Source: Cohnella herbarum (GTDB lineage Bacteria > Bacillota > Bacilli > Paenibacillales > Paenibacillaceae). Taken from it: a DNA stretch of 64,000 nucleotides. Shown here piece by piece: positions 8,862 through 17,975 of this stretch (its first letter is position 1; each line of letters opens with the position of its first letter). Under the pieces are notes generated by a model. That model had not been told where the DNA came from, searched no databases, and worked only from the letters and a program-made list of their open reading frames with translations. The position numbers and the translations under genes are program-made. Where the stretch lies: NCBI RefSeq assembly GCF_012849095.1, contig NZ_CP051680.1, forward strand, positions 4,681,501 to 4,745,500. The letters run 5' to 3'.

Positions 8862-11036
8862 TCAGCGAACGGGATCCGGCTCTAACGATGGCGTGAAATA
8901 TCCCCGCCGCTTGGCCAATCCGTTCATTTCGTTAATTTGCCGGATCGCTCCGCGCTGAGATGATGTCCATTCGGGAGCCCCGAAAAACACTCCTCCGTAT
9001 GGATCGGCAGCCGAACGACCGGCTCTTCCGGCCATTTGAACAAGCGATGCAGCGTCGAACAAGCGATTATGGGCATCCAAAATATACACGTCGCTCTTGG
9101 GAATCGTTACTCCCCGCTCAAGGATTGTAGTCGTCACAAGCAATTGGATAGCGTGCTCGCGAAACGAAACGACTTTTTCCGTGCGTACTTCGTCTTTGGA
9201 GGAGGTGCCCGATATGGCTAGCGGCGAAATCCGAAGCTGTTGGGCGTAGCGCCGAAGAAGCTGGACGATCGGTTCGACTTGTTTGACGTAGGGAACGAAC
9301 AGAAAAATTTGCGCGCCGCGCTGGATAGAATGTTGAAGTGGTTTAACTAGCTTCGGCGGCAAGTTTTGTTTGCGAAGCATATCGGTGACCGACGCGAGGG
9401 TGACGCGTTGCGGTACCGGCAAGGGATGGCGGTGATATCTCACCGGGACTCTCGCATTCGGGAGTCGTCCCTTGGCTGCCGCCCGCTGTAAGGGTAAAGG
9501 AGGAGTCGCGCTGAGCAGGACGGTGGTGCCTCTTTTCTTGCGGCATTTGTCCGCCGCGTAGTGAAGCATGGCATCGTTATGATAGGGGAACGCATCCAAC
9601 TCATCGATCAACACGAGGTCGAATGCTTCCTGAAACCGCATTAATTGATGCGTCGTGGCCAGCGTTAGTGCCCCATTCTCCCAGCGATCGGCGCTTCCTC
9701 CATACAGGACGACGCGTTCGTAATGCGGAAAAGCTTTAGCAAGCCTTGGCGCAAGCTCGAGCACGACATCTCTGCGAGGGGTCGCCACCAGCGCCCGCCC
9801 GCCCCGGGCAAGCACCGCTTCCAGCAGCGGAAATATCATTTCGGTTTTGCCGGCGCCCGTGACTGCCCAGAGCAGGAAAGAATGGCCTATCCGTGTTTCG
9901 TACGGAGCGTTCAGATAAGCTAGCGCTTTGGCGGCTGCGTCGCTTTGGGCGGGGCTTAGTCCCCAGCGATCGGTGAGGTTTGGGGTGGTTTCATTGGAGG
10001 TGGGGAGGGAAACATTTTGTGCGGAACGTGCATTGTTGTGCGCGGAAAAAGAGTCAGGCGATAGGGCAGCATTACGCGAAGGCTCGGACAGACGTGATGG
10101 ATCGGCGAGTTGCGGCGCGGATAATGAGCTGGGCGATTGTGAGGCGTTGCTTAGAACAACGGGCAGATACGATTGCACAGAGCCTTGCGGCGCGGAAAAA
10201 AAGCTACGTGAGTGTCCAGCGTTACGCGAAGCCACGGACAGACGCGATTGCTCAGCACCCTGCCGCGGCACGCCAATGACGAGCAGCTCGCATTCGCGGC
10301 TGCGCCCCATCGCTAAACAAGCCTCGCAATAAGCGCAGGCTTGTCCGCAGGCGGCGCAAGGCGTGCGTCGCAGCTTATCCCTGCCGCTACCGCAGCGGCC
10401 GCAGATCAGCTCTTCGGGCCGGCTAGGCTTGCCGCCCGGCCCGTAGAGGCGAGCGAGGCGCAGCCGCGAAGCCCAACCGCGGAAGCCGCTTTGCGGCGGA
10501 GCGGCCGGGAGAGGGGCCACGGCAGCGGCGAGCTGCAGGGCTCCGGCAAGCGAAGCTTGCTGCAGGACGGCGAGAGGATCCGCCGTCGCAATGGACGAAA
10601 CGCTGGCAAGCAGTTGAGTCGCTTCTTCCTTCAGCAGGGAGCGACCTGCAAGGAGCTCTCCGGCCAAGCGGGCTGCCTCCGCGAGCTCTCTCGCAACTTT
10701 CGGGCGCGTAATCATAGATTTCACTTGTACGATCTCAGGTGAGCCCCCTCCCTCATGATTGAAGCCAGCCCATGCAATTCCAACCGCCTGTCCGAATACT
10801 TCCACCCAATCCGAGTTCGTTTCGTCGACTTGTTTTCCAACCGGACTCGATTCCTTATCCCAACGCGCATTCAGCAATTTGCATGCCCGATCAGCCATCC
10901 CCAGCGGCACAAGTTCTCTTGCCCTTATCATCAGATCGGCCTTGCTGCTCCAATATTCCTGATCCACCTCCCAAGCAACCGATAGCAACGCCCTGCATCC
11001 TATCCTCGTTTGAACCGCATAAAGAACAACCTTCAT
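8862..11036 (-). CDS. comFA: Competence helicase ComFA with internal tandem repeats
   Basis: ComFA is a DEAD-box-like ATPase on the inner face of the membrane that helps pull transforming DNA into the cell. Visible in order: a long N-terminal extension; a four-Cys zinc region (CGRCGSGRDKLRRTPCAACG); three 25-residue Ser-rich repeats; Walker A (AVTGAGKTEM); the DELD form of motif II (LVLIDELDAFP); LLSATPP; and helicase motif VI (QMAGRAGRSAADPYGGVFFG). The ATG at 11036 is chosen because GAGAGGGTGAAG precedes it; the frame extends to 11066. At 724 residues it is much longer than B. subtilis ComFA, about 460. The extra length is N-terminal plus the repeats, and the N-terminal part is GC-rich and Ala-rich. 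Confidence 0.93.
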   Translation of the reverse strand: MKVVLYAVQTRIGCRALLSVAWEVDQEYWSSKADLMIRARELVPLGMADRACKLLNARWDKESSPVGKQVDETNSDWVEVFGQAVGIAWAGFNHEGGGSPEIVQVKSMITRPKVARELAEAARLAGELLAGRSLLKEEATQLLASVSSIATADPLAVLQQASLAGALQLAAAVAPLPAAPPQSGFRGWASRLRLARLYGPGGKPSRPEELICGRCGSGRDKLRRTPCAACGQACAYCEACLAMGRSRECELLVIGVPRQGAEQSRLSVASRNAGHSRSFFSAPQGSVQSYLPVVLSNASQSPSSLSAPQLADPSRLSEPSRNAALSPDSFSAHNNARSAQNVSLPTSNETTPNLTDRWGLSPAQSDAAAKALAYLNAPYETRIGHSFLLWAVTGAGKTEMIFPLLEAVLARGGRALVATPRRDVVLELAPRLAKAFPHYERVVLYGGSADRWENGALTLATTHQLMRFQEAFDLVLIDELDAFPYHNDAMLHYAADKCRKKRGTTVLLSATPPLPLQRAAAKGRLPNARVPVRYHRHPLPVPQRVTLASVTDMLRKQNLPPKLVKPLQHSIQRGAQIFLFVPYVKQVEPIVQLLRRYAQQLRISPLAISGTSSKDEVRTEKVVSFREHAIQLLVTTTILERGVTIPKSDVYILDAHNRLFDAASLVQMAGRAGRSAADPYGGVFFGAPEWTSSQRGAIRQINEMNGLAKRRGYFTPSLEPDPVR
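10038..10262 (-). repeat. Three tandem 75-bp units inside comFA
   Basis: The coding sequence contains three in-frame copies of a 25-residue unit, at 10262-10188, 10187-10113 and 10112-10038. Each starts with Gln, carries a central Ser-Arg/Ser-Asn-Ala motif and ends Ser-Ala-Pro or Ser-Ala-His. A partial fourth unit follows. The unit lies between the zinc region and the ATPase domain and is probably a flexible linker that grew by tandem duplication. Confidence 0.85.
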
Positions 11037-11082
11037 GACTTCACCCTCTCCCCTCGCTAATTCCACCTACAAGCCAAACGAC

Positions 11083-11127
11083 AAAAAAACACACTCCCAA
11101 ATCGCCGTCGCGGCGATCCGAAGTGTG
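11083..11127 (-). terminator. Rho-independent terminator before comFA
   Basis: On the minus strand a long hairpin has an outer CACACTTCGG/GGGAGTGTG stem and an inner ATCGCCG/CGGCGAT stem, followed by seven T. It ends the transcript of the two small genes upstream and leaves comFA needing its own promoter, which I could not identify with confidence. Confidence 0.8.
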
Positions 11128-11225
11128 CTTCACCCGGAATTCCATTCCATACTTATTAAGTTGATTGTATGACAAAATCGGATCTTCGGCAATTCTTTTT
11201 CAGCACTCCTCTTCTACAATTCCAC

Positions 11226-11621
11226 TCACAACGGCAGTCGGGCCAAGTCTTCCGTGCTAGCCAGTTCCACCCATACGGCTTTGGGATCCGCGGACACGGA
11301 TTGCCTGCTTTCCATTGCGCCCGCATCTTTTCTTACCCAGTCAATCCCGGTTCCCCCTCGGGCAAACCGTTCCATGATCTTACCCGTATCGTCCGAAGAC
11401 TGCTCCAGCACAACCGTAATCCCGATTTCCGTCCCGGTTCGTCTCGAAAATTGTTGCAAAGCCCTAATATACCATTCGATCTGCATTTGGTGGTTGCCCG
11501 CTACGAGCACATAGTGGCGTCGTTCTTCGCCCGAACTCCGCCTGATTAGCCAGTGAACGAGTGCCACAGCCGCTGCGTAAAAGCCGATAATCCACAATAA
11601 TCCGGGAATCATCGCGGCCAC
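11226..11621 (-). CDS. Membrane-anchored protein of unknown function
   Basis: A 131-residue protein with one N-terminal membrane segment (IPGLLWIIGFYAAAVALVHW) followed by Arg/Glu-rich residues and a mixed alpha/beta domain of about 90 residues (HYVLVAGNHQMQIEWYIRAL). The domain looks like a compact cytoplasmic or extracellular fold, but I recognise no family. It starts five bases after the stop of the small upstream gene, so the two are probably cotranscribed, and a strong terminator follows. It lies in the accessory gap between degU and comFA. Confidence 0.65.
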   Translation of the reverse strand: MAAMIPGLLWIIGFYAAAVALVHWLIRRSSGEERRHYVLVAGNHQMQIEWYIRALQQFSRRTGTEIGITVVLEQSSDDTGKIMERFARGGTGIDWVRKDAGAMESRQSVSADPKAVWVELASTEDLARLPL

Positions 11622-11626
11622 CTCCT

Positions 11627-11815
11627 TTAATCTGAAGGTGAGCGACGCAAACGAAGAATATCGCCGTATTCCGTCGTTTCGTCTACTCGTTCAACAATAT
11701 ATGCCTTAGACGGGAAGGGAGTTCCGAACTCATGAATTGTTGAGCCACTCTGCATATCTATCGTAGTCCGCGAAATGCGATTGACATTTTTATCCACGTT
11801 AACTACAATAAGCAT
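11627..11815 (-). CDS. Small protein of unknown function
   Basis: A 62-residue protein (MLIVVNVDKNVNRISRTTID at the N-terminus, charged C-terminus) with an apparently beta-rich pattern and no signal peptide. The ATG at 11815 is preferred to a GTG at 11851, which would lie next to the inverted repeat in the divergent promoter region. Neither has a strong ribosome site. It is the first gene of a likely two-gene operon. No family is recognised. Confidence 0.5.
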   Translation of the reverse strand: MLIVVNVDKNVNRISRTTIDMQSGSTIHEFGTPFPSKAYIVERVDETTEYGDILRLRRSPSD

Positions 11816-11853
11816 AATTTCAAATCCGTATCTATTATGGTCGTGAAGCACAC

Positions 11854-11893
11854 GCCACTTTCTCGTTCAGCTCTAGTTGAACGGGTGAGTGGC
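11854..11893. repeat. Inverted repeat between divergent small genes
   Basis: GCCACT pairs with AGTGGC at the outside and CGTTCA with TGAACG inside, around a short loop. The repeat lies between the minus-strand small gene and the plus-strand nuclease-like gene. On the plus strand it is followed by TATTTTATTTT, so it could be a terminator or attenuator in the leader of the nuclease-like gene, or an operator. Confidence 0.45.
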
Positions 11894-11919
11894 TATTTTA
11901 TTTTAGGGAGGCAATACGG

Positions 11920-12603
11920 ATGGATTTCGAAACTGCTTACACGCATTTCTTAGAGAGACACAAGAAAGCTAGGCGCGGAGAAAGCTTGAGAAGGCTAGTT
12001 GAAGGGCATGGGCATGGTGAGAAGTTGTTGCTCGAAAATGTATGGTGGCCTGCGTTCCAGAACTTTGACAACTTATATCCAGAACATGAAGTCAGCGATT
12101 TTAAGGATGGCATTCGATTCTTGGATTACGCATTCTTGTTAGATCATGTCATGCTTGATATTGAATTTAATGGGTTTAATTCTCATGCCAAAGACATTAG
12201 TCGTACGAAGTTCTCGGACAACCTCATGCGACAGAATCATCTCATCCTTGATGGTTGGAAAGTCCTTCGCTTTTCCTTTGATGATGTTGTTGAACGACCT
12301 CGCATGTGCCAGCAGATACTGCAACAGTTCATGGGCCGCTGGGTTTATGGTAAAAATACAGATCAAATCGTTAGGCTATCAGCAGAGGAAAGGGATATTC
12401 TAAGACTCGGATTACGCCGCTCCAGCAAACTGGTCGTTTCAGAAGTGTGTACGCATCTCCATATTGGCGACAAAAAAGCTCGCAAACTGCTGCATGGTCT
12501 CCTTGATCAGAACCTGCTTCTTCCACCAACCAACATACAACCCCAACAAATCAAATTTTACCGCGTGAGTCCATCTGTAAGTCTCGATTTATTAGGCATT
12601 TGA
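11920..12603 (+). CDS. DUF559-like nuclease domain with C-terminal winged helix
   Basis: A 227-residue protein with two parts. Residues 40-145 carry the pattern of the DUF559/Vsr-like PD-(D/E)XK nuclease fold: FLDYAF, then MLDIEFNGFNSHAKD, then RQNHLILDGWKVLRFSFDDV. Residues 155-227 look like a winged helix (LSAEERDILRLGLRRSSKLV; KKARKLLHGLLDQNLL). A GGGAGG ribosome site precedes the ATG. It is alone on the plus strand within a minus-strand block and is followed nine bases after its stop by the palindrome array. Nuclease activity and DNA binding are inferred from the fold pattern only. Confidence 0.7.
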   Translation: MDFETAYTHFLERHKKARRGESLRRLVEGHGHGEKLLLENVWWPAFQNFDNLYPEHEVSDFKDGIRFLDYAFLLDHVMLDIEFNGFNSHAKDISRTKFSDNLMRQNHLILDGWKVLRFSFDDVVERPRMCQQILQQFMGRWVYGKNTDQIVRLSAEERDILRLGLRRSSKLVVSEVCTHLHIGDKKARKLLHGLLDQNLLLPPTNIQPQQIKFYRVSPSVSLDLLGI

Positions 12604-12611
12604 TTTGTGAC

Positions 12612-12798
12612 ACGGTCAATTTGAACGTCTGGGATCAGTTTCTTCTTCCCTTACTGTCTGACACGGCCTTTTTGACCGTTACAACCTTCTTTTTTGCTGT
12701 AAATCAGTGAAAATGCTTGCTGATACGGCCTTTTTGACCGTCTCAATATACTAATTTTAGTTTTTCCTCGTTGTTACGGTCATATTGACCGTAACAAG
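12612..12798. repeat. Array of four spaced palindromic elements
   Basis: Four copies of ACGGYC-five bases-GACCGT-type palindromes lie at 12612-12628, 12663-12679, 12725-12741 and 12776-12792, with start-to-start spacing of 51, 62 and 51 bases. The second and third share an identical 17-base core. The fourth is the best palindrome: 12-base arms (TTGTTACGGTCA and its complement) around three bases, at 12772-12798. The first has a mismatch in its right arm. Spacing near whole helical turns suggests protein binding on one DNA face; a dispersed extragenic repeat is the alternative. From 12799 to 12951 I see nothing definite. Confidence 0.8.
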
Positions 12799-12951
12799 CA
12801 AGAATACACTTCCCCGCAGTAAGTTGAGGGGTACTCTCTTAACTTCGTGTTAGTTCTTCGCAGCAAGCTGCAGGGAATATGACCCGAAGCGATTTAGTTG
12901 GTTGGAGAAGCGAGTCTACGGGGTGGCGGAGTGTTTGGTGCGAGGTGGCAA

Positions 12952-13001
12952 AACGCAAAAATTCGCGGCACCAGGTCGGTTGAAAGACCAGTTGCCGCGA
13001 A
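12952..13001 (-). terminator. Rho-independent terminator of degSU
   Basis: On the minus strand TTCGCGGCA/TGCCGCGAA with an inner CTGGTC/GACCAG stem forms a strong hairpin, followed by TTTTTGCGTTTT. It lies 40 bases after the degU stop. Confidence 0.85.
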
Positions 13002-13040
13002 CGGTGTGAAGTTCGATTATGTAGGGGTTTCGCTGCCAGC

Positions 13041-13763
13041 TTAAAGAGTAACCCAGCCGTATTTGATCGAGTTGATAACCGCTTGCGTACGATCGTCCAC
13101 TTCCATTTTCTGCAAAATGCTGCTGACGTGGTTTTTGACCGTTTTCTCGCTGATGAAGAGATTTTCTCCGATGGTCTTGTTGCTCTTGCCTTCGGCCATC
13201 AAGCGAAGCACCTCCGCTTCGCGGCGAGTAAGCGGGTTGTTGCCGCGCGGGATGAATTTCGTAACCGTCTCCCGGCTGGCCGCAGCTCCGGACGTCGCGC
13301 CGATCTCGTCGAGATAGGTCATCCGGCGAAGCTGATTGATCAATTTGCCCGTTACCTTTGGATGTATGTATGCATGTCCCTCCGCCACCGTGCGGATGGC
13401 ATTGATGAGCGATTCCGCTTCCATGTCCTTGAGCAGATAACCCGTCGCGCCCTTGCGAAGAGTTTCGAACACATAGCTCTCGTCATCGTGGATAGAGAGG
13501 ATGATCACCTTGATCTCCGGAAAAATATCGCGAAGCCTCTCGGTCGCCACTACGCCGTTCTCCGTCGGCATGTTGATGTCGAGCAGGACAACGTCCGGCT
13601 TTTCTTTGTTGCAGAACTCGAGTACCTGGATTCCGTCACCGCATTCTCCGATGACCTCCAAATCGTTCTCCATGTTTAGTATTCGCTTAAGCCCTTCCCG
13701 AAAAAGCTGATGATCATCGGCAAGGAGTACTTTAATCTTACGTACAGCCGTTTTATTCTCCAT
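13041..13763 (-). CDS. degU: Response regulator DegU
   Basis: DegU is the NarL-family response regulator of the DegSU system, which controls exoenzymes, motility and competence in Bacilli. The 240-residue protein has a receiver domain ([20 protein letters not shown]; phospho-acceptor Asp in VVLLDINMP; Lys in YLLKDM). A C-terminal LuxR-type helix-turn-helix follows ([34 protein letters not shown]). Its start overlaps the end of degS by 11 bases. It is next to comF as in B. subtilis. Confidence 0.96.
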   Translation of the reverse strand: MENKTAVRKIKVLLADDHQLFREGLKRILNMENDLEVIGECGDGIQVLEFCNKEKPDVVLLDINMPTENGVVATERLRDIFPEIKVIILSIHDDESYVFETLRKGATGYLLKDMEAESLINAIRTVAEGHAYIHPKVTGKLINQLRRMTYLDEIGATSGAAASRETVTKFIPRGNNPLTRREAEVLRLMAEGKSNKTIGENLFISEKTVKNHVSSILQKMEVDDRTQAVINSIKYGWVTL

Positions 13764-14931
13764 GTGCGATTAACTCCTTTCCTGACTCCGCTTTAATGGG
13801 GACGTTGATCCTGATTTGGGTGCCCTGCCCTATTTTAGAATCGAAATCGATTTTCCCTTGAAGTAACTCTACGCGTTCTTTCATTCCGATCAAACCGAAA
13901 TTAGCGTGAGATTTCGCTCTGGCTTCTATCTGATCCATACTAAAACCAACACCGTTGTCTTCTATCAGTAACTGTATCGTATTTTCGAGAAAAATCATTT
14001 CGAGCGACACGAATGTCGGCTGAGCGTGCTTCAAAGCGTTATTGAACCCTTCTTGCACAAGCCTGAACATCGCGGCTTCCATGGCGCTAGGCAGTCGCTT
14101 CTCTTTACCCGATGTATCGAAAACCGCCCTGATCCTCGTCTTCTCCTCGAAATCCTGGACGAATTTCCGGAGAGTAGGCACTAGTCCCAAGTCATCCAAA
14201 GCCATCGGTCGAAGGTTGAAAATGATTTTACGGATTTCTTCCAAACCGATGCGGATTTGAGATTTCAGATCGATGAGTTCGCTGCGAACGACCTCAAGGT
14301 CTTTCGTATCGAGCAATCTCTCCGCGATTTCCGTTCGCAGCACCAGATTGGCCAGAGATTGCGCCGGACCGTCATGAATTTCCCTAGCGATCCGTTTACG
14401 CTCGTCTTCCTGAGCCAATATGATCTTGAGTCCGATCATTTGCCGATTTTTCGCCGATTCTAAAATGCGGGTCACTTGAGTCAGATCGCCGGATAAGTAG
14501 TCAAGCACGACGCTCATCTGCAAATTAATTGTATCCGCTCTTTCGATGGAAAGCTCTACGTTTTTCGCGCGTTGCTGCAACTCGTCCCGACGGGCTTTCA
14601 GGTAGTTTTCTTTCTCCCTGTACACCATCAGATCCAGTTGCAACTGGGTTGCCTTCTCGTAAGCGGATTTAATATCCTGCTCGGAGAACCTTACGAAATC
14701 CCGACTCACTTCCGTGAGCCGGATTCGCGCAAGACGATAGTCCCGCTCCAGTCGGTCTACCTTATCTATCGTTTCCGAGGTATCTCTTAATACGGTTTCC
14801 AGCTCTTGGTTTAGGGTAAGAAGTTCTCGTCGGGCGACCTCGCAAATTTCAAAAACTTGAACTTTGCTATCTTCCATAACGGAGATCGCATTCTGGATCA
14901 CGCGATCTATTTGGTCCACATGTAAATCCAT
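13753..14931 (-). CDS. degS: Sensor histidine kinase DegS
   Basis: DegS is the cytoplasmic HisKA_3-type kinase for DegU. The 392-residue protein has a long N-terminal coiled-coil sensor region (residues 1-175) and no membrane segment. The phospho-acceptor helix is EDERKRIAREIHDGPAQSLA, and the ATPase domain has the N box around FNNALKHA and the G boxes EDNGVGF and GLIGMKERV. It overlaps degU and is the first gene of a two-gene operon ended by a strong terminator. Confidence 0.95.
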   Translation of the reverse strand: MDLHVDQIDRVIQNAISVMEDSKVQVFEICEVARRELLTLNQELETVLRDTSETIDKVDRLERDYRLARIRLTEVSRDFVRFSEQDIKSAYEKATQLQLDLMVYREKENYLKARRDELQQRAKNVELSIERADTINLQMSVVLDYLSGDLTQVTRILESAKNRQMIGLKIILAQEDERKRIAREIHDGPAQSLANLVLRTEIAERLLDTKDLEVVRSELIDLKSQIRIGLEEIRKIIFNLRPMALDDLGLVPTLRKFVQDFEEKTRIRAVFDTSGKEKRLPSAMEAAMFRLVQEGFNNALKHAQPTFVSLEMIFLENTIQLLIEDNGVGFSMDQIEARAKSHANFGLIGMKERVELLQGKIDFDSKIGQGTQIRINVPIKAESGKELIAHGE

Positions 14932-15075
14932 AATACGACTCCCCTAATCAAAGTTCGCCCGATTGAAAATCCTGCAAGATTAGCCAGGCAAGGCCTCTCG
15001 GCACTTGCTAGCATTGTTTACATCATATCATATTTCTTAGTTTCATCGTGAACGGTTTAGGAGTTTCGGGTAAAA

Positions 15076-17781
15076 TTAGTGAATTGTAATGGTTTTCGTT
15101 TTGCTCTCCCAATCTACCTTCTGGCCTAATTGTTCCGAAATCACGCGCACCGGAACGTAGACGCTGCCTTTAATGACCATAGGGGCAACCGTGATCGGTT
15201 GACGAACTCCGTTAACCGTCATATTGTCGCTTCCCACCCACAATTCCAACATTTTATCTCCACGCAGCACCGTTACTCTTTTCGCCTTATTGTTCCAGAC
15301 GACCTGCGCCCCGAGACTATCCGCGACGAACCGTAGCGGCAAGTAGTTGGTATTGGTCCCCTTCTGCACGAAAGGAGCTCCCGGCAACATCGTTTTCTTG
15401 CCATCGACCGTAGCTTGTTTCTTCCCGACCGTCATCACGATCGTAGGTTGAGCAACCGCGATCTGATCCGGAGGATACTGCAAGGACAGATTGTCGAACG
15501 CAAGCTGCCCTTGCATAGCCCGCTCGTCCTGGTCCTCTTCCTTGTTCACGATATACAACTTGGTCAGTTTGGAGGTGCCTTTAAGACCGGCAGCAGCCAA
15601 GTCGACGCGGAAGTTCTTCCATCCCGCCCAATCGATCTGATCCGCGATCGTAGCGTATACGGTCTTGCCGTTAACGTCCGTAAACTCCGCTCTTAACCAG
15701 TGCATGCTTTGGTCGCCGAGCACATCCAGGGAAAGCGAGCTTGGCGTGCCTTCGATCGTAATTCCTTTGCCGTTATTGAGGACGGCGTTGGCGAATCTCT
15801 TGCCAAATCCGACCGTGAAGTCATAATCCATCGCCAGTACTTTGGAAGTTTCGCGTCCCGGAATTCCCGTCATGATCGACGCGGCTCCGACAGTCTCGAT
15901 TGGCGTAGCGCTGAATCCGACGTTGTAGGAAACGTTCTCGAAATCTTCCAACGCCCTCTCCGTACCCGGCGCTAACACGGCAACCGCACCGAATCCGTCA
16001 TACCTGGCTATCGCATATCCGGCTGCAATGTTGTTCTGAACTTTATTGACGGTTATTTTGCCGTCGCTTGAAGTCGCGGTGAAACCGCGGAATTCCCATG
16101 ACACCGAGGATGCAGGAACGTTAAGCTGTCTGCCGTCCGTCAACTGCGCCTTAACTTGCATGCTAATGACAGCACCGGGCTTAAGTACCGCCGTGTTCGG
16201 CTCGACCAGCAGCTTCGACACTTGGGCTTCTCCGATGACTTCGATCGGAATCGAATCCGAAGCGTTGCCGCCCGCGTTCACTTGCAGCATTGCCGAACCC
16301 GGCTTCGATGCCGTGAACGTACCGCCAACGAACGCTCCCAATTGTTTATCCAGGCTCCATGTCGGCTGCAGGCCGTTCGGATCTATCGGATTGTAATAGG
16401 AATCGTAAGCTTTCAGAGAGTAGGTCGCTTGCTGGCCCATGAATAACGTACGGGCACCGCTGGCCACGATCCCTTTCAGCGTTCCTTGAGGAGCCGTCGT
16501 ATACACGCCGATTCCGTTCGTCACCTGTCGCTGCGTCGTTCCATAAAACGTTGGGTGGGTTAACTGGGTCTGGAACTCTCCTAACGGTCGGGACACCATC
16601 GTCGTCGATCCGCCGCCGTCCATGTTGACCGCTTTCCATACGCCGAGCTCTACTAACATTTGCTGTAATTCTTTAAGAGTAACGCCTTCGCGCCCGCCGT
16701 TTTCTTCGACGGTTAACAGATAGGCGGTTGTGCCATCCTTTGAATATCCGACTGCCGTACGCGCCCGATCCGCGCTTCCGCTCACTCCGCTGATATCTCT
16801 AGTGAAAGGTACCGCAGCTCCGTTATTCAGCAGCAGGGTATGACCGCTGACCATCATCTGGAAGCTGGCCGGGTCGTAGGATTTACCGTCGGCGGATTGG
16901 AGCGAGCTTGTCGTATTGATTCGGTCTCCGACGATCAGACTCGTCTTGATGAAGTTTGCCGCCGTTCCATGGCCTCGCAAAATATATCCATTGGCTGGAA
17001 TCGCCGTCTGAATGGCTCCTGATACTGAAATCTCGGTCACGATACCATCCACCACAAGCGCCTCGGTTGGAGTCGCCGCGCTGTTCGCCGGACGCTCTGA
17101 GGCCGTCCAAGCGTTCGTGTACATGTACAAAGCATTAACATGGCTATAAGCTTTGTCTGGTTCTGTCCGGTAAGCGGACTTATTGAGGCCCGCGAGCGGG
17201 AAAGTCGTTACGCCGTCGGCAGCCGTAACCGTGCCCGTAAACACAAAGTTGTCGATGATCGGCTGACGATCCTTCGTCACTCCGAATGCGTACATTCCTT
17301 GCAGCTTCTCCGTACTTACGAGAAGTTGTCCGGATGTAATCTGCGCTCCCATCGGCACGCCTTCGGTACCGCTAGCCGTACGGAATACGTCTCCGTTAAT
17401 ACCGGCAATCGCTCCCGTCTCCTTCGTCATCGCTCCAATCGATTGCCTCGACGTTACGCTGCCTTTCTGGCCGCCCATCGCGTTAAGCTGAACATACGGA
17501 TTCTGGAGATCGACTTGCAGTACGTGAAGCATTTCGGTTGCTTTAGTCTTGTCGGACGGCACCCATGCGTAAGAAATTTGGCGAACTCCCGAAGTTACGA
17601 TGGTTTCGCTTTGCTGAACTAGCTTGTAAGTAACAGCAGCTTGTGAGGCAGTAGAGGCGGCATGCGCGGTAGGAATGGCACCCGTGTTGAACGGTCCGGT
17701 AAAAATCAATACCCCTGCGAGAAATGGCAAAATGAGGCGGTTTCGTTTATGTCGAGCTTGTGTAGGTTGTAATTGCAGCAT
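15076..17781 (-). CDS. Secreted phosphodiester glycosidase with copper-amine-oxidase-like domain
   Basis: A 901-residue exported protein. Residues 1-40 form a signal peptide ending near AHAAS. Residues about 90-420 match the phosphodiester glycosidase (NAGPA) family: NAMGGQKGSVTSRQSI, INGDVFRT, VNMDGGGSTTMV. Bacterial Ig-like segments and a jelly-roll-like region follow (FENVSYNVGFSATPIETVGA). The last 110 residues are a copper-amine-oxidase N-terminal-like domain (LPLRFVADSLGAQVVWNNKA; VYVPVRVISEQLGQKVDWES), common in Paenibacillus surface proteins. The domain set fits removal of sugar-phosphodiester caps on wall or teichoic-type polymers; the actual substrate is unknown. GGGAGA precedes the ATG. 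Confidence 0.85.
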   Translation of the reverse strand: MLQLQPTQARHKRNRLILPFLAGVLIFTGPFNTGAIPTAHAASTASQAAVTYKLVQQSETIVTSGVRQISYAWVPSDKTKATEMLHVLQVDLQNPYVQLNAMGGQKGSVTSRQSIGAMTKETGAIAGINGDVFRTASGTEGVPMGAQITSGQLLVSTEKLQGMYAFGVTKDRQPIIDNFVFTGTVTAADGVTTFPLAGLNKSAYRTEPDKAYSHVNALYMYTNAWTASERPANSAATPTEALVVDGIVTEISVSGAIQTAIPANGYILRGHGTAANFIKTSLIVGDRINTTSSLQSADGKSYDPASFQMMVSGHTLLLNNGAAVPFTRDISGVSGSADRARTAVGYSKDGTTAYLLTVEENGGREGVTLKELQQMLVELGVWKAVNMDGGGSTTMVSRPLGEFQTQLTHPTFYGTTQRQVTNGIGVYTTAPQGTLKGIVASGARTLFMGQQATYSLKAYDSYYNPIDPNGLQPTWSLDKQLGAFVGGTFTASKPGSAMLQVNAGGNASDSIPIEVIGEAQVSKLLVEPNTAVLKPGAVISMQVKAQLTDGRQLNVPASSVSWEFRGFTATSSDGKITVNKVQNNIAAGYAIARYDGFGAVAVLAPGTERALEDFENVSYNVGFSATPIETVGAASIMTGIPGRETSKVLAMDYDFTVGFGKRFANAVLNNGKGITIEGTPSSLSLDVLGDQSMHWLRAEFTDVNGKTVYATIADQIDWAGWKNFRVDLAAAGLKGTSKLTKLYIVNKEEDQDERAMQGQLAFDNLSLQYPPDQIAVAQPTIVMTVGKKQATVDGKKTMLPGAPFVQKGTNTNYLPLRFVADSLGAQVVWNNKAKRVTVLRGDKMLELWVGSDNMTVNGVRQPITVAPMVIKGSVYVPVRVISEQLGQKVDWESKTKTITIH

Positions 17782-17933
17782 GTAATTCTGTTCTCCCGTA
17801 AGTCTATTAGAATTTGGCAGAAGTACGTAGACTCCTAGATTGCCCTACTCTATTAGACTCTTTAAGAGGCGAAAAGTTACACCGTTGAGAGGAAGTCGGC
17901 AAAAATAATAGTTTGGACAAATTTGCTACGAAC

Positions 17934-17962
17934 ATAAAAAAGGCGGCGAAGTTCGCCGCCTT
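17934..17962 (-). terminator. Rho-independent terminator after yjbR-family gene
   Basis: On the minus strand AAGGCGGCGAA pairs with TTCGCCGCCTT, then seven T follow. It lies 14 bases after the stop of the YjbR-family gene. Confidence 0.9.
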
Positions 17963-17975
17963 ACCTATTTAAGCC

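Noticed and set aside
9928..10742. Plus-strand frames opposite comFA
   Set aside because: They mirror the GC-rich repeat and zinc regions of comFA and have no family match or ribosome site.
12612..12798. Possible CRISPR array in the spaced palindromes
   Set aside because: Only four short, unequal repeats with diverged edges, uneven spacers and no cas gene nearby.
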